Assembly: GCA_027600665.1 (NCBI GenBank)
Contig: JADGJL010000164.1
Coordinates: 1-35,942, forward strand
Reading direction: 5' to 3'
Length of the DNA: 35,942 nt
Origin: Irineochytrium annulatum
Lineage: Eukaryota > Chytridiomycota > Chytridiomycetes > Chytridiales > Chytridiaceae
Shown here: piece after piece, positions 22,541-33,458 of the stretch
Numbering within the stretch: the first letter of the stretch is position 1
Layout of the letters: each line of letters opens with the position of its first letter
Made by a program: the position numbers and the translations under genes
Notes under the pieces: model-generated
What the model was told of the DNA's origin: nothing
What the model saw: the letters and a program-made list of their open reading frames with translations, nothing else
Database searches by the model: none

Positions 22541-25500
22541 AGTATCGGAGAAGTCGCCATGTCTTACGCCTCCGGCCACCTAACTAAGAAGCAGGCTGTG
22601 GGTGTCGCGGTCGCCCGTGCCGTCGCCATGACGGGCGCCCAGGGCAACGGCTCCATGGCCGCCCTCGGTGTCGGCGTCGCTCAGGCCCTGTTCATCATCC
22701 GCAAGGTCTGTGGCCCGACCACCGCCTCGGACCCCCTTAGCCCCGGCCTGTGGATTGCGGGTATTAACTCCCCGGAGGCCGTCACCGTCGCTGGTCGCGA
22801 GGACCTCATTGACGAGCTCGTCAAGCTCTCCAAGGACCCTCGCGACAAGTTCTTCGCCGCGAAGCTCCGCGTCACGTCCGCGTTCCACACGCCACTCATG
22901 GGACCCCAGGAAGACGTGTTCAAGCGCCTCGCCGAACCCGTGCTCGCGTCCGCCACGGCCAAGGACACCGTCAAAGTGATGTCCACGGTCGATGGCAAGT
23001 GGCTTGACAGGCCCCTCGACCTCTCGTACTGCTGGGATAACATCCGCCAGCCGGTCCTTTTCGGCACGGCCATCGACAAGGTCGTCAAGCATTTTGGCGG
23101 CGCCGACGGTGTCGCGTTCCTCGAGGTCGCGCCCCACCCCGTCCTCAAGTCCTATGTCGAGCAGTGCGGCGGTCAAGCCGTCTCCCTCGTCCGCAGACCC
23201 AACCCTAAGTTCCCGGCCCTAAACACCGGCGAGCACTACCAGTTCCTCGAGGGCGTCGGCAACCTCCTTATTTCCGGCTTCAGCAGGATCGACTACGACA
23301 AACTCGGCGCCACCCCCGCCAGCTTCGAGGACTTTAAGCGCTTCAGCCTGCCGCTGTACCCGTACGTCAAGACGTCGTGCTGGTCCGAGAGCGCGCAGAG
23401 GAGGTCGGAGAAGCACGGCTCTAAAGGCCGACCGCTGTCCCTGCCGCACTTCAGGATGAACGTCGACACGCACAAGTGGGTCGTCGGCCACACCATCATG
23501 AACTCGGTCCTCTTCCCCGGGTCCGGCTACATCGACGCCATCCTCGAGCACGGCGCGATGGTCGTCACGAACGTGACAGTCGCGAAGCCCCTCGTCGTCA
23601 ACGGGTCCGACGCAAGCCCGAACCACCTCGGCCTGCAGGTGAGGGAGAATGGGTGGGAGTTCAGGGGCTCCACCAACGGCGCCTTCCTGAATGGTGACAT
23701 CGTCTTTGACACGACTTACGCGAGCGGTTCTTGGTCGCCCGTGAACCTCGCCATCGACCGCAAGAGCCCGAGGAAGTTCGACGTGCCGAGCCTTGTCAAG
23801 AGCTCGAGGGCGAGCCTTACGCCCAAGGACTTCTATGACGCTATCCCCGCCGGTTACAACTACACGGGACACTTCCACGACCACCTGAGGGAGATTCACG
23901 AGGTTCCTGATGCCAACTCGCACGGAGGGTCCGGCTACTTGTCGAGGTTCGAGATCCCTGACGACCCGGAGCTGTTCGGCGCCGGCTTTTGCATCCACCC
24001 CGGGCTTTTGGACGCGTTCACCCAGACGGGTCTTGCTATGTTCATTGATTACCACGTAAGCTATCAATAATTTCATTGGTATCTTGAAGAACGCCGTTGA
24101 CTTTATGATTACAGACCAAAATGTTCGGCACGACCGGCCTCTTCGTCCCCGTCAAGATCGGCCGCCTTGCCCGCTGGGACCTCTCGGGCGCCGACAACCT
24201 CGACGACGAGCTCAAGGGACAGGTCTGGGTCTACTTCACGATGCGCGAGTGGGCCCCCGACGGCCCCTACGTGACGGACTACGTCGTCGTTAACAGCGAC
24301 GGCTACGTCATCCTCTCCATCGATGAGTTCGAGATCGCCAAGCTCCCCGCCACAGACTTGGTACCCATCACGGACACGAGCATCCTTGAGAGGCTCACGA
24401 CCGCCTGGCAGCCAAAGGAGCTCAAGCAGATCAGCGTCGAGATGCCAGAGGTCCCGGAGCCGTACGTCATCGTCCCCGAGCGCGGTCACACGCCTCTCCC
24501 GGCCAGCAGCGTGTCGGGCAGCATCCTTGCTCCAGGCACGGGTGCGGAGGAAGAGACGGGCGACGCGGACGCATCTAGCATTGCGACGGCCACTCCAGCT
24601 GATATGTACACGGGCTCGATTGTGCACATGGTCGCGAAGGCGATGAAGGAGCAAGGGAGGAGCGTCGTGAGGCTATTGGAGCTGAGCGAGAGCGGGGCCT
24701 GCGTGAAGGCGCTGAACGAGTGTCTGATCGAGCTGCTGTTCGAGGAGCAGGTCGCGACGGAGTTGGTCTGCTGGGGTAAGGAAATTGAGGCCGCCGACGC
24801 CAAGTGTCAGTCGCTCGACTACACGTACGCGAGGTCCGTTACGGTGAAAGAGGGGAAATTCGATCTCGATGGAAAGGATTTGGAGAGGTGAGCGGTGTTG
24901 CAGTTTATCTAAGGCGAGATGATGGAGCTGATAACGGTTTGCTTTGCAGCGTCGACATCATTGTCCAATACGTCGACTCGGCCGCCACGACCGAGATCCT
25001 CGAGCTTGCCTTCTCACGCCTCCTGCCTAACGGCGCCGTGGTCCTCGTGGCCCCCGCCACGGACGCCCAGTCGCTTCAGAACAAGCTCGTTTCCCTGGGG
25101 GCGGTTAAGGTCGACTCCAAGTCGATCGACGCCGCCTCCACCATGCTCCTAGCCCTCAAGTCCGGCTCCGTCGCCGCCCCCGGCCCATTGAACCCGGAGG
25201 CTGTCGTCGAGTGCTACCACCTCAACCACGGCAACGAGGGCGAGCTCACAGAGATGAGCAAGACCGTCAAGGCTGGTTCCGAGCTGTACATTGTCGGTGA
25301 TGACGACGCGGCCGGCATTGGTGCGCTCGGTGTCGCGGCGTGCTTGGTCGCCGAGAGCCCCGTCTACGAGGTCTTCTCGGTCCTGTTCGAGGACAAGGCG
25401 CTGTCGAAGGCTGACCGCGAGGCGGCTATTCGCAAGCTGCGCGAGAGGCCCGAGGCTATGGAGCAGCACATGAAGATTGCTAAGGATGGATCTGTGTGGG

Positions 25501-28500
25501 TCCGCAGGCTCGTGCAAACGGCTGTCGATATCAGGCAGCCCGAGGATGCGACCGCGGCGGGTAACGCTGTTACGTACCCGAACACGGAGGTGGAGGAGAC
25601 GCAGGTTGCGGCTTACATGCCGGAAAAGGTTGGGTCGGAGCAGGTTGAGGTCAGGGTGATTGCCTTGTCGCCGATGGCCGGCAAGAGGTTCGTCTCCTTC
25701 GTTGGTGACGTGACCGCCGCTGGGGAGCAGTCGAACATGCTTGTTGGCGCTAGGGTGAGTTGTTTACTTCCTCTTTTAAATACCGAGGATCGAGTGCTAA
25801 ATTTGTTTCTCTTAGGTTCTCGGCGTTGTCCAGCACCCGAGCACCAGCATCATCGTTGCCTCCAAGAAGAATCTGATTCTTCTGCCTACGGACGTTGACC
25901 CCTTCGAGGCCGCCTCCCTCCCGGTTGACTTCCTCGCTGCCTGGATGGGTCTCGTCGACCAGCGCGCCGTCTCCGCCGCCGATAAGGTGTTAATCCACAA
26001 TGCCGCCTTTGGCCCCGGGTTTGCCGCCGTCCAGGTCTGCCAGCGTGTCGGCTGCGACATCTTCTGCACCGTCTCGACCGAGAAGGAGGCCAAGTGGATT
26101 GCGTCCGAGCTCAAGATCCCCGCCGAGTCGATCTGCCTCCGCATGGGCGTCGCCTACGTCAACCAGGCCCAGGCATGGCTTAAGAAGCGCTCGTACAAGG
26201 GCTTCGACCTCATCTTCAACTCGCCCGAGCACGACACAATTACGTACGACGCTAAAATCATTAAGAGGCTCGGCAGCTTCGTGTCCGTGCACGCCGAGGG
26301 ATCGGCCGTTCAGACTCCCTCCGACTTCCACGCATCGGCCTGCGTGATCGATGTCAACGAGCTCGTTACCGACGCCCCGCACAAGATCACGAAGTCGCTT
26401 GAGGTCATGATTGAGGCCCACCGATCGAGCCCGTACAAGGTTTACCGTCACGTCGTCGCGATGAACGACCTCGATGCTGAGAACGAGAGCGTCTCGGTCT
26501 TCGAGACGACCGTCATCGACTGCACGGATGTCGAGCCCTGCAGGATTGAGCCCCGTGCGCAGCTATTCAACCCCCGTAAGTCGTACATCCTCGTCGGCGG
26601 GTGCTCCGAGCTCGGTGTCAGAATTATGAAGTGGATGTGCGACCACGGCGCGCGGAATGTCTTCATCACGTCCCGGCGTGGTGAGAAGGCCTTGAACAAG
26701 ATCGACATCATGTACGTCGAACACCTGAGGTCTATCGGGTGCCACATCGGTGTGGTAGCCTCGGACGCCGTCAGCATCACCGACATGCAGTCGCTCGCGG
26801 CCCAGGCTTCGTTCATCGCTCCCATCGGCGGTATCTTCCTGATGACCGTCGTTCTCCGCGACGGTCTGTTCGCGAACCTTACTCAGGATTCGTTCAACAC
26901 CGTCTACGACTCCAAGGTCAAGGCCCTCAACGTCTTGCTCGAGGTTGTTAACCCCGAGAAGTTGGACTTCCTTCTTCTGTTCTCAACGGTCGGCTCCGTC
27001 TTTGGTAACGCTGGTCAGGCCGCCTACTGCGCGTCGCAACTGTAAGTGTTTTTTCGTTAATCCTTCGTCTGCTGCGAGGACGTACTCATCGACCCTTTTA
27101 CAGCTACCTCGACCGCATCGCCGACACGCTTCCCAACACTATCTCCATGTCCTTCCCCCCGATCACGGACTCCGGTGTCTTCAAGCGTCTCGTTATGGCC
27201 ACCAAGGGCCGCGGCAACAGCGGGCAGCTCACCAAAATGGGAATGTCGACCCAGCAGGTCTGCAACTTCATCGGCGATTGTCTCATCCGCCCGGTCCGCC
27301 ACTATGTGCCCATTCTCGCCATGGAGGACGTCCCTGACACGTTCCCAACTTGTGAGCCGAGGCTGTACCAGCACCTGCTCACGTTCTCGGACTTCGTCTC
27401 GCGCCGCGCCACGGACGGTGGCAAGGGATCGTCTGAGACCCCGGCTGCGCTGATTGCTGACTTGGTCGGTCTGCAGGCATCTGAGATTCAGGAGAACCTT
27501 GCGATTACAAGCTATGGTCTTGACTCGCTCGGAGGTATGTTCCTTTACCAGTTATCCCTAAGTCGGGTTTAACCTTACAATCTCAACAGCCTCAAAGTTG
27601 AGCAACCAGCTCAAGGCCAAGTTCGGCATCCAGGTCTCGCAGATTCAGCTTCTCGGGTCCACCTCGCTGGGGGATCTTAACAAGATGATCGCTGCACTCA
27701 ACGAGAAATCTACGGTCGGCGCTGAGAACGGTGCTGTCGAGCTCACCTCGCAGTTCGCCGAGATTCCTTCTCTTCTCGCTGAGAAGCTCGCTTACGGCGA
27801 GAACTATGAGACGGAAGCCTCTGCACACCAATACCGTATCTGGCTCGCTCAGGTTTGCAACTTTTGAGAATCCCTTATTGGATGTCAATCCTAACCTCCC
27901 ATTAAGGCTCAAGCGGACAACGAGAAGAAGCGCACGGCTAGCAGGATTGACGCCAAGCTGTCGCGTTTCGGCGCCACGCAGTGGGACACACACGAAGGCT
28001 ACTTGCTTACCGTCACCTCGAACGAGCCGTTGGACGTTGAGAAGATGAAGTGTGCCCTCTCGTCGGTTGTGCAGCGCCATGGTGCCCTTCGGACTACCTT
28101 CAAGTACGACGAGGCCAACAGCAAGCTCCGCCAAGTCGTCCACCCTTACGCCGACTTCAACCCCGAGTTTGTCGACTTCTCGACACACCCGAACCCGAAG
28201 AAGGCCGTCTACGACCACTGCATGAAAATGAACATGGAGCCCAACTTCAAGCTCGACCAACTGCCGCTCCTGAGGACCACGCTCTTTGACTCCGGCAACA
28301 ACCGCTGGTCGTTCTGCATGGTCATTCACCACATTATAATGGACGACGCCTCCGTCCAGATCCTCTTCAAGGACTTGTTCCAGTACTACATGGAGGTTGA
28401 GGATATCCAGCCCGTCAAGCTTCACTACTCTGGTATGTGGTATTTCATTGTATACTGCTGGTCATCGTCATAATCGTATTGCGTCCCAGACTTCTCGGAC

Positions 28501-31500
28501 TGGCAGGTTCAGAACCCGGTGAAGAAGGAGGTTATTGACAAGCAGCTCGAGTACTGGGAGAAGAAACTTGAGAACATCCCGCCTCTCTACCTGCCGATCG
28601 CGAAGAGGTCCGAGACCCCGCTTTGCGAGATGACCCAAATTGACATCGACATCGATATCGACACGATCACTCGGTTCAAGTAAGTTCGCGTGTTTGTTCG
28701 TCCATCCGGTACTTACCACGGTCCCTTAAACAGCCAAATTATCGCGAACGCCGGTTGCACCAAGTTCGCTGGATACTTCGCCGCCTACAACATCCTGCTC
28801 CACAAGTTCTCGGCTCAGAGCACGTTCGTCGTCGGCACAGCCGTCACCCAGCGTGAGATGCAGCTTAACAACACAGTCGGCTTCTTCGCGAACCTGCTCC
28901 CAATCAAGACCGACGTTAAGCCAGACTTGAACTTCCCCGAATACCTTCTCGCGTTCAAGGACAGCCTTTTCTCTAGCCTTGAGAACAACGATGTCACCTA
29001 CGAGGACATCGTCGGCCGCGTCAAGACTTCGTCCGAGGGTCGTACCTTGTTCAAGCACCTGTTTGCCCAAGGTAGCTTGGTCGACGAGAACAACCGCATT
29101 CTCAGGCTCTTCAACCTCGGTGTCTCGAACATCCAAACTCTCCCCAACGGTGAGGAGAAGTACGAAACCCTCCTCACAGTGGACGGGAGCGCCGGTAACG
29201 CCGTCCTCCGGTTCGACAACCACCTCTTCTCCGAAACCGTTGCACAACGTTTCCTTAAGGCGTACGTCACGACGATCGAGACGATCGCTAAGGACGAGAC
29301 GATCAAAATCCACGACTTGGCCATCATCGCCGACTCCGAGCAGAGCCATCTGATCGACGTCGTTTCAAGCGAAGGCCCGGTCGAGCCTATTGAGACTCTT
29401 GTCCACAGTCTCGTTGAGGCTCGCGCTGCCTCGTCGCCTTTCCTCACGGCCGTCGAGTTTGGTGAGACGAGCGTGTCCTACGCTCAGCTGAACGCCCGGG
29501 CGAACCAGATCGCCCGCGCTCTCCTCCTTCAGGGTGTCAAGAAGGATGTCGTTGTCGCCATCTGCTTCGACCGCAGCGTCCTTCAGGTGCTCGCGGTCCT
29601 GGCCGTTGTCAAGGCCGGCGGCTGCTTCATGACGATCGATCCTGAAGACCCGGTGCTTCGTAAGGAATTCATGATCAAGGTAACTGGGCCGCTTCGGTGT
29701 CCTCAGCCTTTGATACTAATAATCATTGCAGGAGAGTAACGCGAAGTTCTTTTTGACGACTTCGTTCCACGGTTCCCAAATTGCTAAGCAAATCGCCGAG
29801 CAAGCCCTTGTGGTCGAGCTCGATGACCCGACCTTTGAGAAACGCCTCGACAAGATCACGGGCGAGAACATCCCGTTGACCAGCCTTACTCCGTCGAACC
29901 TCGCTTACATCATGTGAGTTATTCCTAACTTAGTTCAAACGCGCAGTTTGCTAATGCATATTGCCCAGGTTTACCTCTGGCAGTACCGGAAAGCCTAAGG
30001 GCGTTATGATCGAGCACCGCTCGATCTCTAACCTGGTGCAGAATGCGACCGCCTACGGGTTCGGCAAGGGCGTCCGTGTCCTGCAATCTTTGTCCTACAT
30101 CTTCGACCCTTTCGTCATCGACATTTTCGGCACCCTTGCCCACGGTGGCACTCTTGTCCTCGGCGCCAAGGAGATGGTTCTCGGTGACATCGGCACGGCC
30201 ATCAAGAAGTTTAACATCAACGTCGTCCACGTTACCCCGTCTATCCTTGCGGTTGTTCCCCTCGATGACTACCCAACCCTGGAGACGGTCGTCGTTGCCG
30301 GCGAGGCCCTCCCTAAGAAGGTCATTGACGACTGGGCCCCTAAGGTCAAGCTTATGAACATGTACGGCCCAACGGAAGCGGCGGTCGACTGTATCTCTTG
30401 CCATGTCACCTCGTCCTCAATGGTCGGAATCATCGGTCGCCCTATGAAGAACTCCCGCGTCTACGTTCTGGACGAGTACCTTCGCCCCTCACCCGTTGGT
30501 GTGGAAGGCGAAATCTACATTGGTGGGATTCAAGTCTCCGCCGGCTACTTAAACCAGCCCGACTTGACCCGCGCCGCCTTCATCCCCAACCCGTTCGTCA
30601 GCGGCGAGCGCCTCTACAAGTCTGGCGACGTCGGCATCATCCGTGCCGATAACATGATCGAGTACTGCGGCAGGAAGGATAGCCAGATCAAGCTTCGCGG
30701 TCAGCGTATTGAGCTTGGCGAGATCGAGGACGCGATTCTCCACTTCGAGGAAATTCAGCTCGCGGCCTGTGTCGTAAGGGAGGTCAAGAACTCGCCGGCC
30801 GTTGTTGCCTTTGTCGAGTTCAAGAAGAACGCCGACACCGCCAAGATGTCCGAGTACGAGCAAGTTGAAAAGCTGGCCCAGACCAAGGAGGCTCTCAAGT
30901 TCCACCTCGCCGAGCGCCTGCCCAGGTTTATGTTCCCTTCCATGTTTATCGACCTGCCGTCGCTGCCCAGGACCGCCTCCGGCAAGGTCGACAGGAAATC
31001 CCTGAAGACGATCGACCTCGCCCAGTTCAACCAAGATGCGACTGGCGAGCTCGGCGCCCCTGCCTCCGACATCGAGACCGGCCTCATGGCCATCTTCGCG
31101 CCAATCTTGAAGGTCGACGTCAACTCCTTCGGTGTCGAGCAGGACTTGTTCTCGATCGGTCTCAACTCGCTCTTGGCCGTCCAGGCTGCTGAGGCCATTT
31201 CGAAGACGTTCAACTGCCACATGAGCCTGAACAATATTTACTTGCGGTACGCGATATTCCTTGTTACAATTCTTCATTATCCCTTCAACTAATATCGTCT
31301 CACTAGGCCTACTATTCGCGAGCTTGGTACAGTTATCATTGACGCCATCGGCCAAGATGTCCGCCAGATTCAGCAGGCCGAGGACGCTGAGGACGACAGC
31401 CTGATTGAGTTCTTGCCGATTAAGCGCAAGGGCACCCAGCCACGCATCTTCCTGGTCCACGATGTCACCGGCATGTCAACCCCCTTCATGCGCCTTGGCG

Positions 31501-32474
31501 CCTATATGCCGAACGAGATGTACGCCATCGGCGACAAGCACTTCGGCCACCGTGAGGGCTTCGCCGACCTGAAGGCCATGGCCGCCCATTACGTCAGCCT
31601 TATCCGCGAGGTGCAGCCCCACGGACCTTATGTCATCTGCGGCTACTCCTTCGGTGGAACCGTTGCCCTCGCCATGGCTTGCATGCTCCGTGACGCCGGC
31701 GAAACTGTCTCCCGCCTGATTCTCTTGGACGCCATCTTCCTGAACAAGGCCGAGCGTGAGGGTCTGAAGGCCGGTGATTGGACGCGCCGCTCGATCGAGA
31801 GGATCTCAGAGAACTTCCCCGAGATTTCGGACGAGTGGAAGTCTAAGCTCCGCCGCGAGATCCGCAAGAACCTCGAGTTCATGTTCGACCACGACCCCGA
31901 CTTCTTCGACGGCCCAACCACGCTTGTGATCCCCAAGGACAGGTCATGGTACAGGACTGGCCACGCTTCCGACTTCGACACCGGCGCCGACGACGCGAAC
32001 GGCTGGAGGCGCCGTATCTCCAACCTCAACATGAAAGTCTCCGGCGGCCGCCACGACACCATGCTGGCGCCCGCCTACGTCAAATCGCTCGCCAAGGTTA
32101 TGAAGGAGATCTGCTCCGAGATCCCCACCGACGCGCCGGTTGAGAAGCTCGCCCGAGCCAGCACGCTCTCAAAAGCGCCTACCGTCACCAGGCCCTCCAC
32201 CACCGCGGCGCCCGTCGCAGAAGTACCCGCCTCTGTCGTTGCTAAGCCTATCGCGCCCGTGGCGCCCCCGCGCATCCAAGTCCCTGTTCTTGATGCCGAT
32301 GAGATGGCGAAGATCTCGGCGATGAAGTCGACCGAGAAGAAGGCGGGCTTCAAGTTCCTTGGCATGGGCATGGTGAGTTTGACATTTTAGCTGATCCCTT
32401 TGCCGATATTAGGCCTAAAACTAATCTATTTTTCAATCTCACAGAAGAAGGCCAGCCTCCTTAAGAAGAAATAG
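20232..32474 (+). CDS. Hybrid polyketide synthase-nonribosomal peptide synthetase with terminal thioesterase
   Basis: Eighteen exons (20232-20269, 20343-20458, 20630-20983, 21043-21713, 21770-22482, 22543-24055, 24115-24887, 24950-25754, 25816-27041, 27104-27534, 27590-27852, 27907-28432, 28490-28679, 28734-29679, 29732-29913, 29969-31246, 31307-32372, 32445-32474) encode one protein of 3706 residues with no interruption. Domain order is KS (about 5-430), AT (530-830), DH (920-1230), degenerate MT (1290-1440), degenerate ER (1600-1880), KR (1915-2110), ACP (2170-2250), C (2290-2740), A (2760-3260), PCP (3280-3350), TE (3375-3610), then an Ala/Pro-rich tail with a Lys-rich end. By family logic it builds an acyl chain from malonyl units, joins it to an amino acid and releases the product hydrolytically or by cyclisation. 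The likely location is cytosolic. It starts at the first ATG, directly giving the KS signature PVAIIGIGCKFP. Product unknown. Confidence 0.93.
23460..24480 (+). other. PKS-NRPS: dehydratase domain
   Basis: Catalytic His947 lies in GHTIMNSVLFPGSGY and catalytic Asp1121 in HPGLLDAFTQTG, at the spacing expected of a double-hotdog DH. The usual HxxxGxxxxP motif reads HxxxNxxxxP here, a Gly-to-Asn change. Both acid/base residues are present, so dehydration is plausible, but the changed loop leaves some doubt. Confidence 0.75.
24590..26560 (+). other. PKS-NRPS: degenerate methyltransferase-like and enoylreductase-like regions
   Basis: After the DH, a segment starting near residue 1290 has the position and secondary-structure rhythm of a C-methyltransferase, but the SAM-binding glycine motif reads LLELSESGA, so it is probably structural, as in animal fatty acid synthase. 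From about residue 1600 an MDR-fold ER can be traced: VEVRVIALSP, PFEAASLPVDFLAAWMGLV, VLIHNAAFGPGFAAVQVC and GCDIFCTVST. The NADPH loop GSGGVG of active ERs is replaced by AAFGPG, and the usual Asn-Tyr/Phe-Arg-Asp segment after the first strand is lost. Loss of enoyl reduction in cis is therefore likely; this is an inference from motifs. Confidence 0.7.
26570..27870 (+). other. PKS-NRPS: ketoreductase and acyl carrier protein
   Basis: The KR starts SYILVGGCSELG, close to the VGLTGELG nucleotide loop of fungal reducing PKSs, and continues HGARNVFITSRRG. Catalytic Ser2051 (LLFSTVGS) and Tyr2065 (AAYCASQ) are present; the residue usually Asn four after the Tyr is Gln. The ACP follows, with the phosphopantetheine Ser2211 in YGLDSLG. 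An intron falls three codons after that Ser. Confidence 0.78.
27900..31300 (+). other. PKS-NRPS: condensation, adenylation and peptidyl carrier domains
   Basis: The C domain carries HHIIMDD: catalytic second His (2443) and Asp are kept, but the final Gly of HHxxxDG is Asp. The A domain shows all core motifs, including FTSGSTGKPKG, NMYGPTEAAVD, YKSGDVG, GRKDSQIKLRGQRIELGEIE and the catalytic Lys3255 in TASGKVDRK. Hand alignment to the gramicidin Phe-activating domain gives the specificity residues D-P-I-H-V-A-M-V-D-K. Asp235 indicates an alpha-amino acid substrate; I cannot name it. The PCP Ser3316 is in SIGLNSLLA. Confidence 0.85.
31395..32474 (+). other. PKS-NRPS: C-terminal thioesterase and tail
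   Basis: A type I alpha/beta-hydrolase thioesterase follows the PCP. It has FLVHDVTG, nucleophile Ser3456 in GYSFGGTVALAMA, Asp3483 in LILLDAIF and His3591 in GGRHDTML, a complete triad. After it comes a tail of about 100 residues, Ala/Pro/Thr-rich and then Lys-rich, whose last nine residues are on a separate 30-nt exon. The tail has no recognised function. Confidence 0.85.
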
Positions 32475-33458
32475 TTAATAGTTTTGTGCGACCTTGATCT
32501 TTCTTCTCTCTTTTTACCTTTCCAATCTTGTGCTTCATCGATTACCTTGACTGCATTTTACATCGACCCCCATCTATATTCCTTTAATCGTCACCCGTCC
32601 ATTTTCTATGCCTTTGCTTATGGATTCTCCGTGATCCACACTTTCCCTCTCTTTTTGTTATACACGCTCCCTCCCTCGTTCCCACCACTAAAATTTTCAC
32701 CCGCATTTGAAGAGCTCCGCCTTGGTTATATGCGCCTGCTTGCTTGCTCGTCGTTGTTGTTGTTGTTGGTTAGCTTGCGCTGGAATCAGTAAAGGGCCTT
32801 GAGGTGTAGGGAAAAAGGGGACACCACTATATGGGGGAGGGTAATTTGTTTTACTTTCCTTTGTAAATAAAATGGTCTAATGAATCATCACGAGTCCAGA
32901 TATTGAGTATCAGCTGCAAAGCGGAAGTTGTCACCTTCAGATACAGAAGCGTTTGCGCGTGCTCCTTAACCTTTTTCTCGGCGGAGCAAGAGAAAAAGCT
33001 AGTTCTTCCACCGAACTGAAGGACAGCACACTAATCTTTGTAAACTAAAAAAGACCAAAATAATATTCGACTACTGAAGAAGATTTATTTGAACTATTGA
33101 CGCGGACGGCGCTGTTTTTAAGTTCTTACGACACGGTGTCGACTGGCGGTCCTGTATGGGCTGCCAGCAATATGCGCAATGTCACCGCTCACGCGACGTA
33201 TACGCGACGTATTACTCCGCGGCTGCTGACAACACCGGAAGAAGGCCGTTGCATAAAGTCGCGGTGTTCGGTGCAGGGTCGGGCCGTCGACGTCCTCTAC
33301 CGCTCCCGAGTCGACGCGACGGTTGTACGCTAACAGTAATGACCATTTCAAATCCTGCACTGGAATGGCTGGGCTTTGCAACTTGCGTCTCAATCCTGAA
33401 TTCTCCCGAACCGAACGACAACCTTGTCTTGATACATAAAGACCATGAGCGCTCAACG
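32475..33458. other. Intergenic between PKS-NRPS and reductase genes
   Basis: The first 400 bases are a T/C-rich 3' untranslated region with a short GTT-repeat (about 32751-32768). The rest holds the reductase promoter, including a tandem ACGCGACGTAT repeat near 33190-33212. An open frame exists at 33097-33333, but I see no domain in it. Confidence 0.45.
32866..32871 (+). terminator. Polyadenylation signal of the PKS-NRPS gene
   Basis: AATAAA in an A/T-rich context about 390 bases after the stop codon, preceded by a T-rich stretch. It is the first perfect hexamer after the gene. Confidence 0.45.

Noticed and set aside
23219..24076. Minus-strand open frame of 285 codons
   Set aside because: Antisense of the DH-containing exon; Val/Arg/Asp-rich composition expected from reversing GC-rich codons, with no motif.
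20232..27850. Animal-type fatty acid synthase
   Set aside because: The KS-AT-DH-ER-KR-ACP order is similar, but the same frame continues into condensation, adenylation and second carrier domains before the thioesterase.
27592..28425. Minus-strand open frame of 277 codons
   Set aside because: Antisense of the ACP/C-domain exons and it runs through two introns of the plus gene.
30549..31460. Long minus-strand open frame (303 codons) opposite the A and PCP domains
   Set aside because: It is the antisense shadow of a GC-rich coding exon; the plus strand has all adenylation and carrier motifs.
33097..33333. Small plus-strand open frame upstream of the reductase gene
   Set aside because: Composition is unlike the neighbours, and it overlaps the expected promoter and tandem ACGCGACGTAT repeats.
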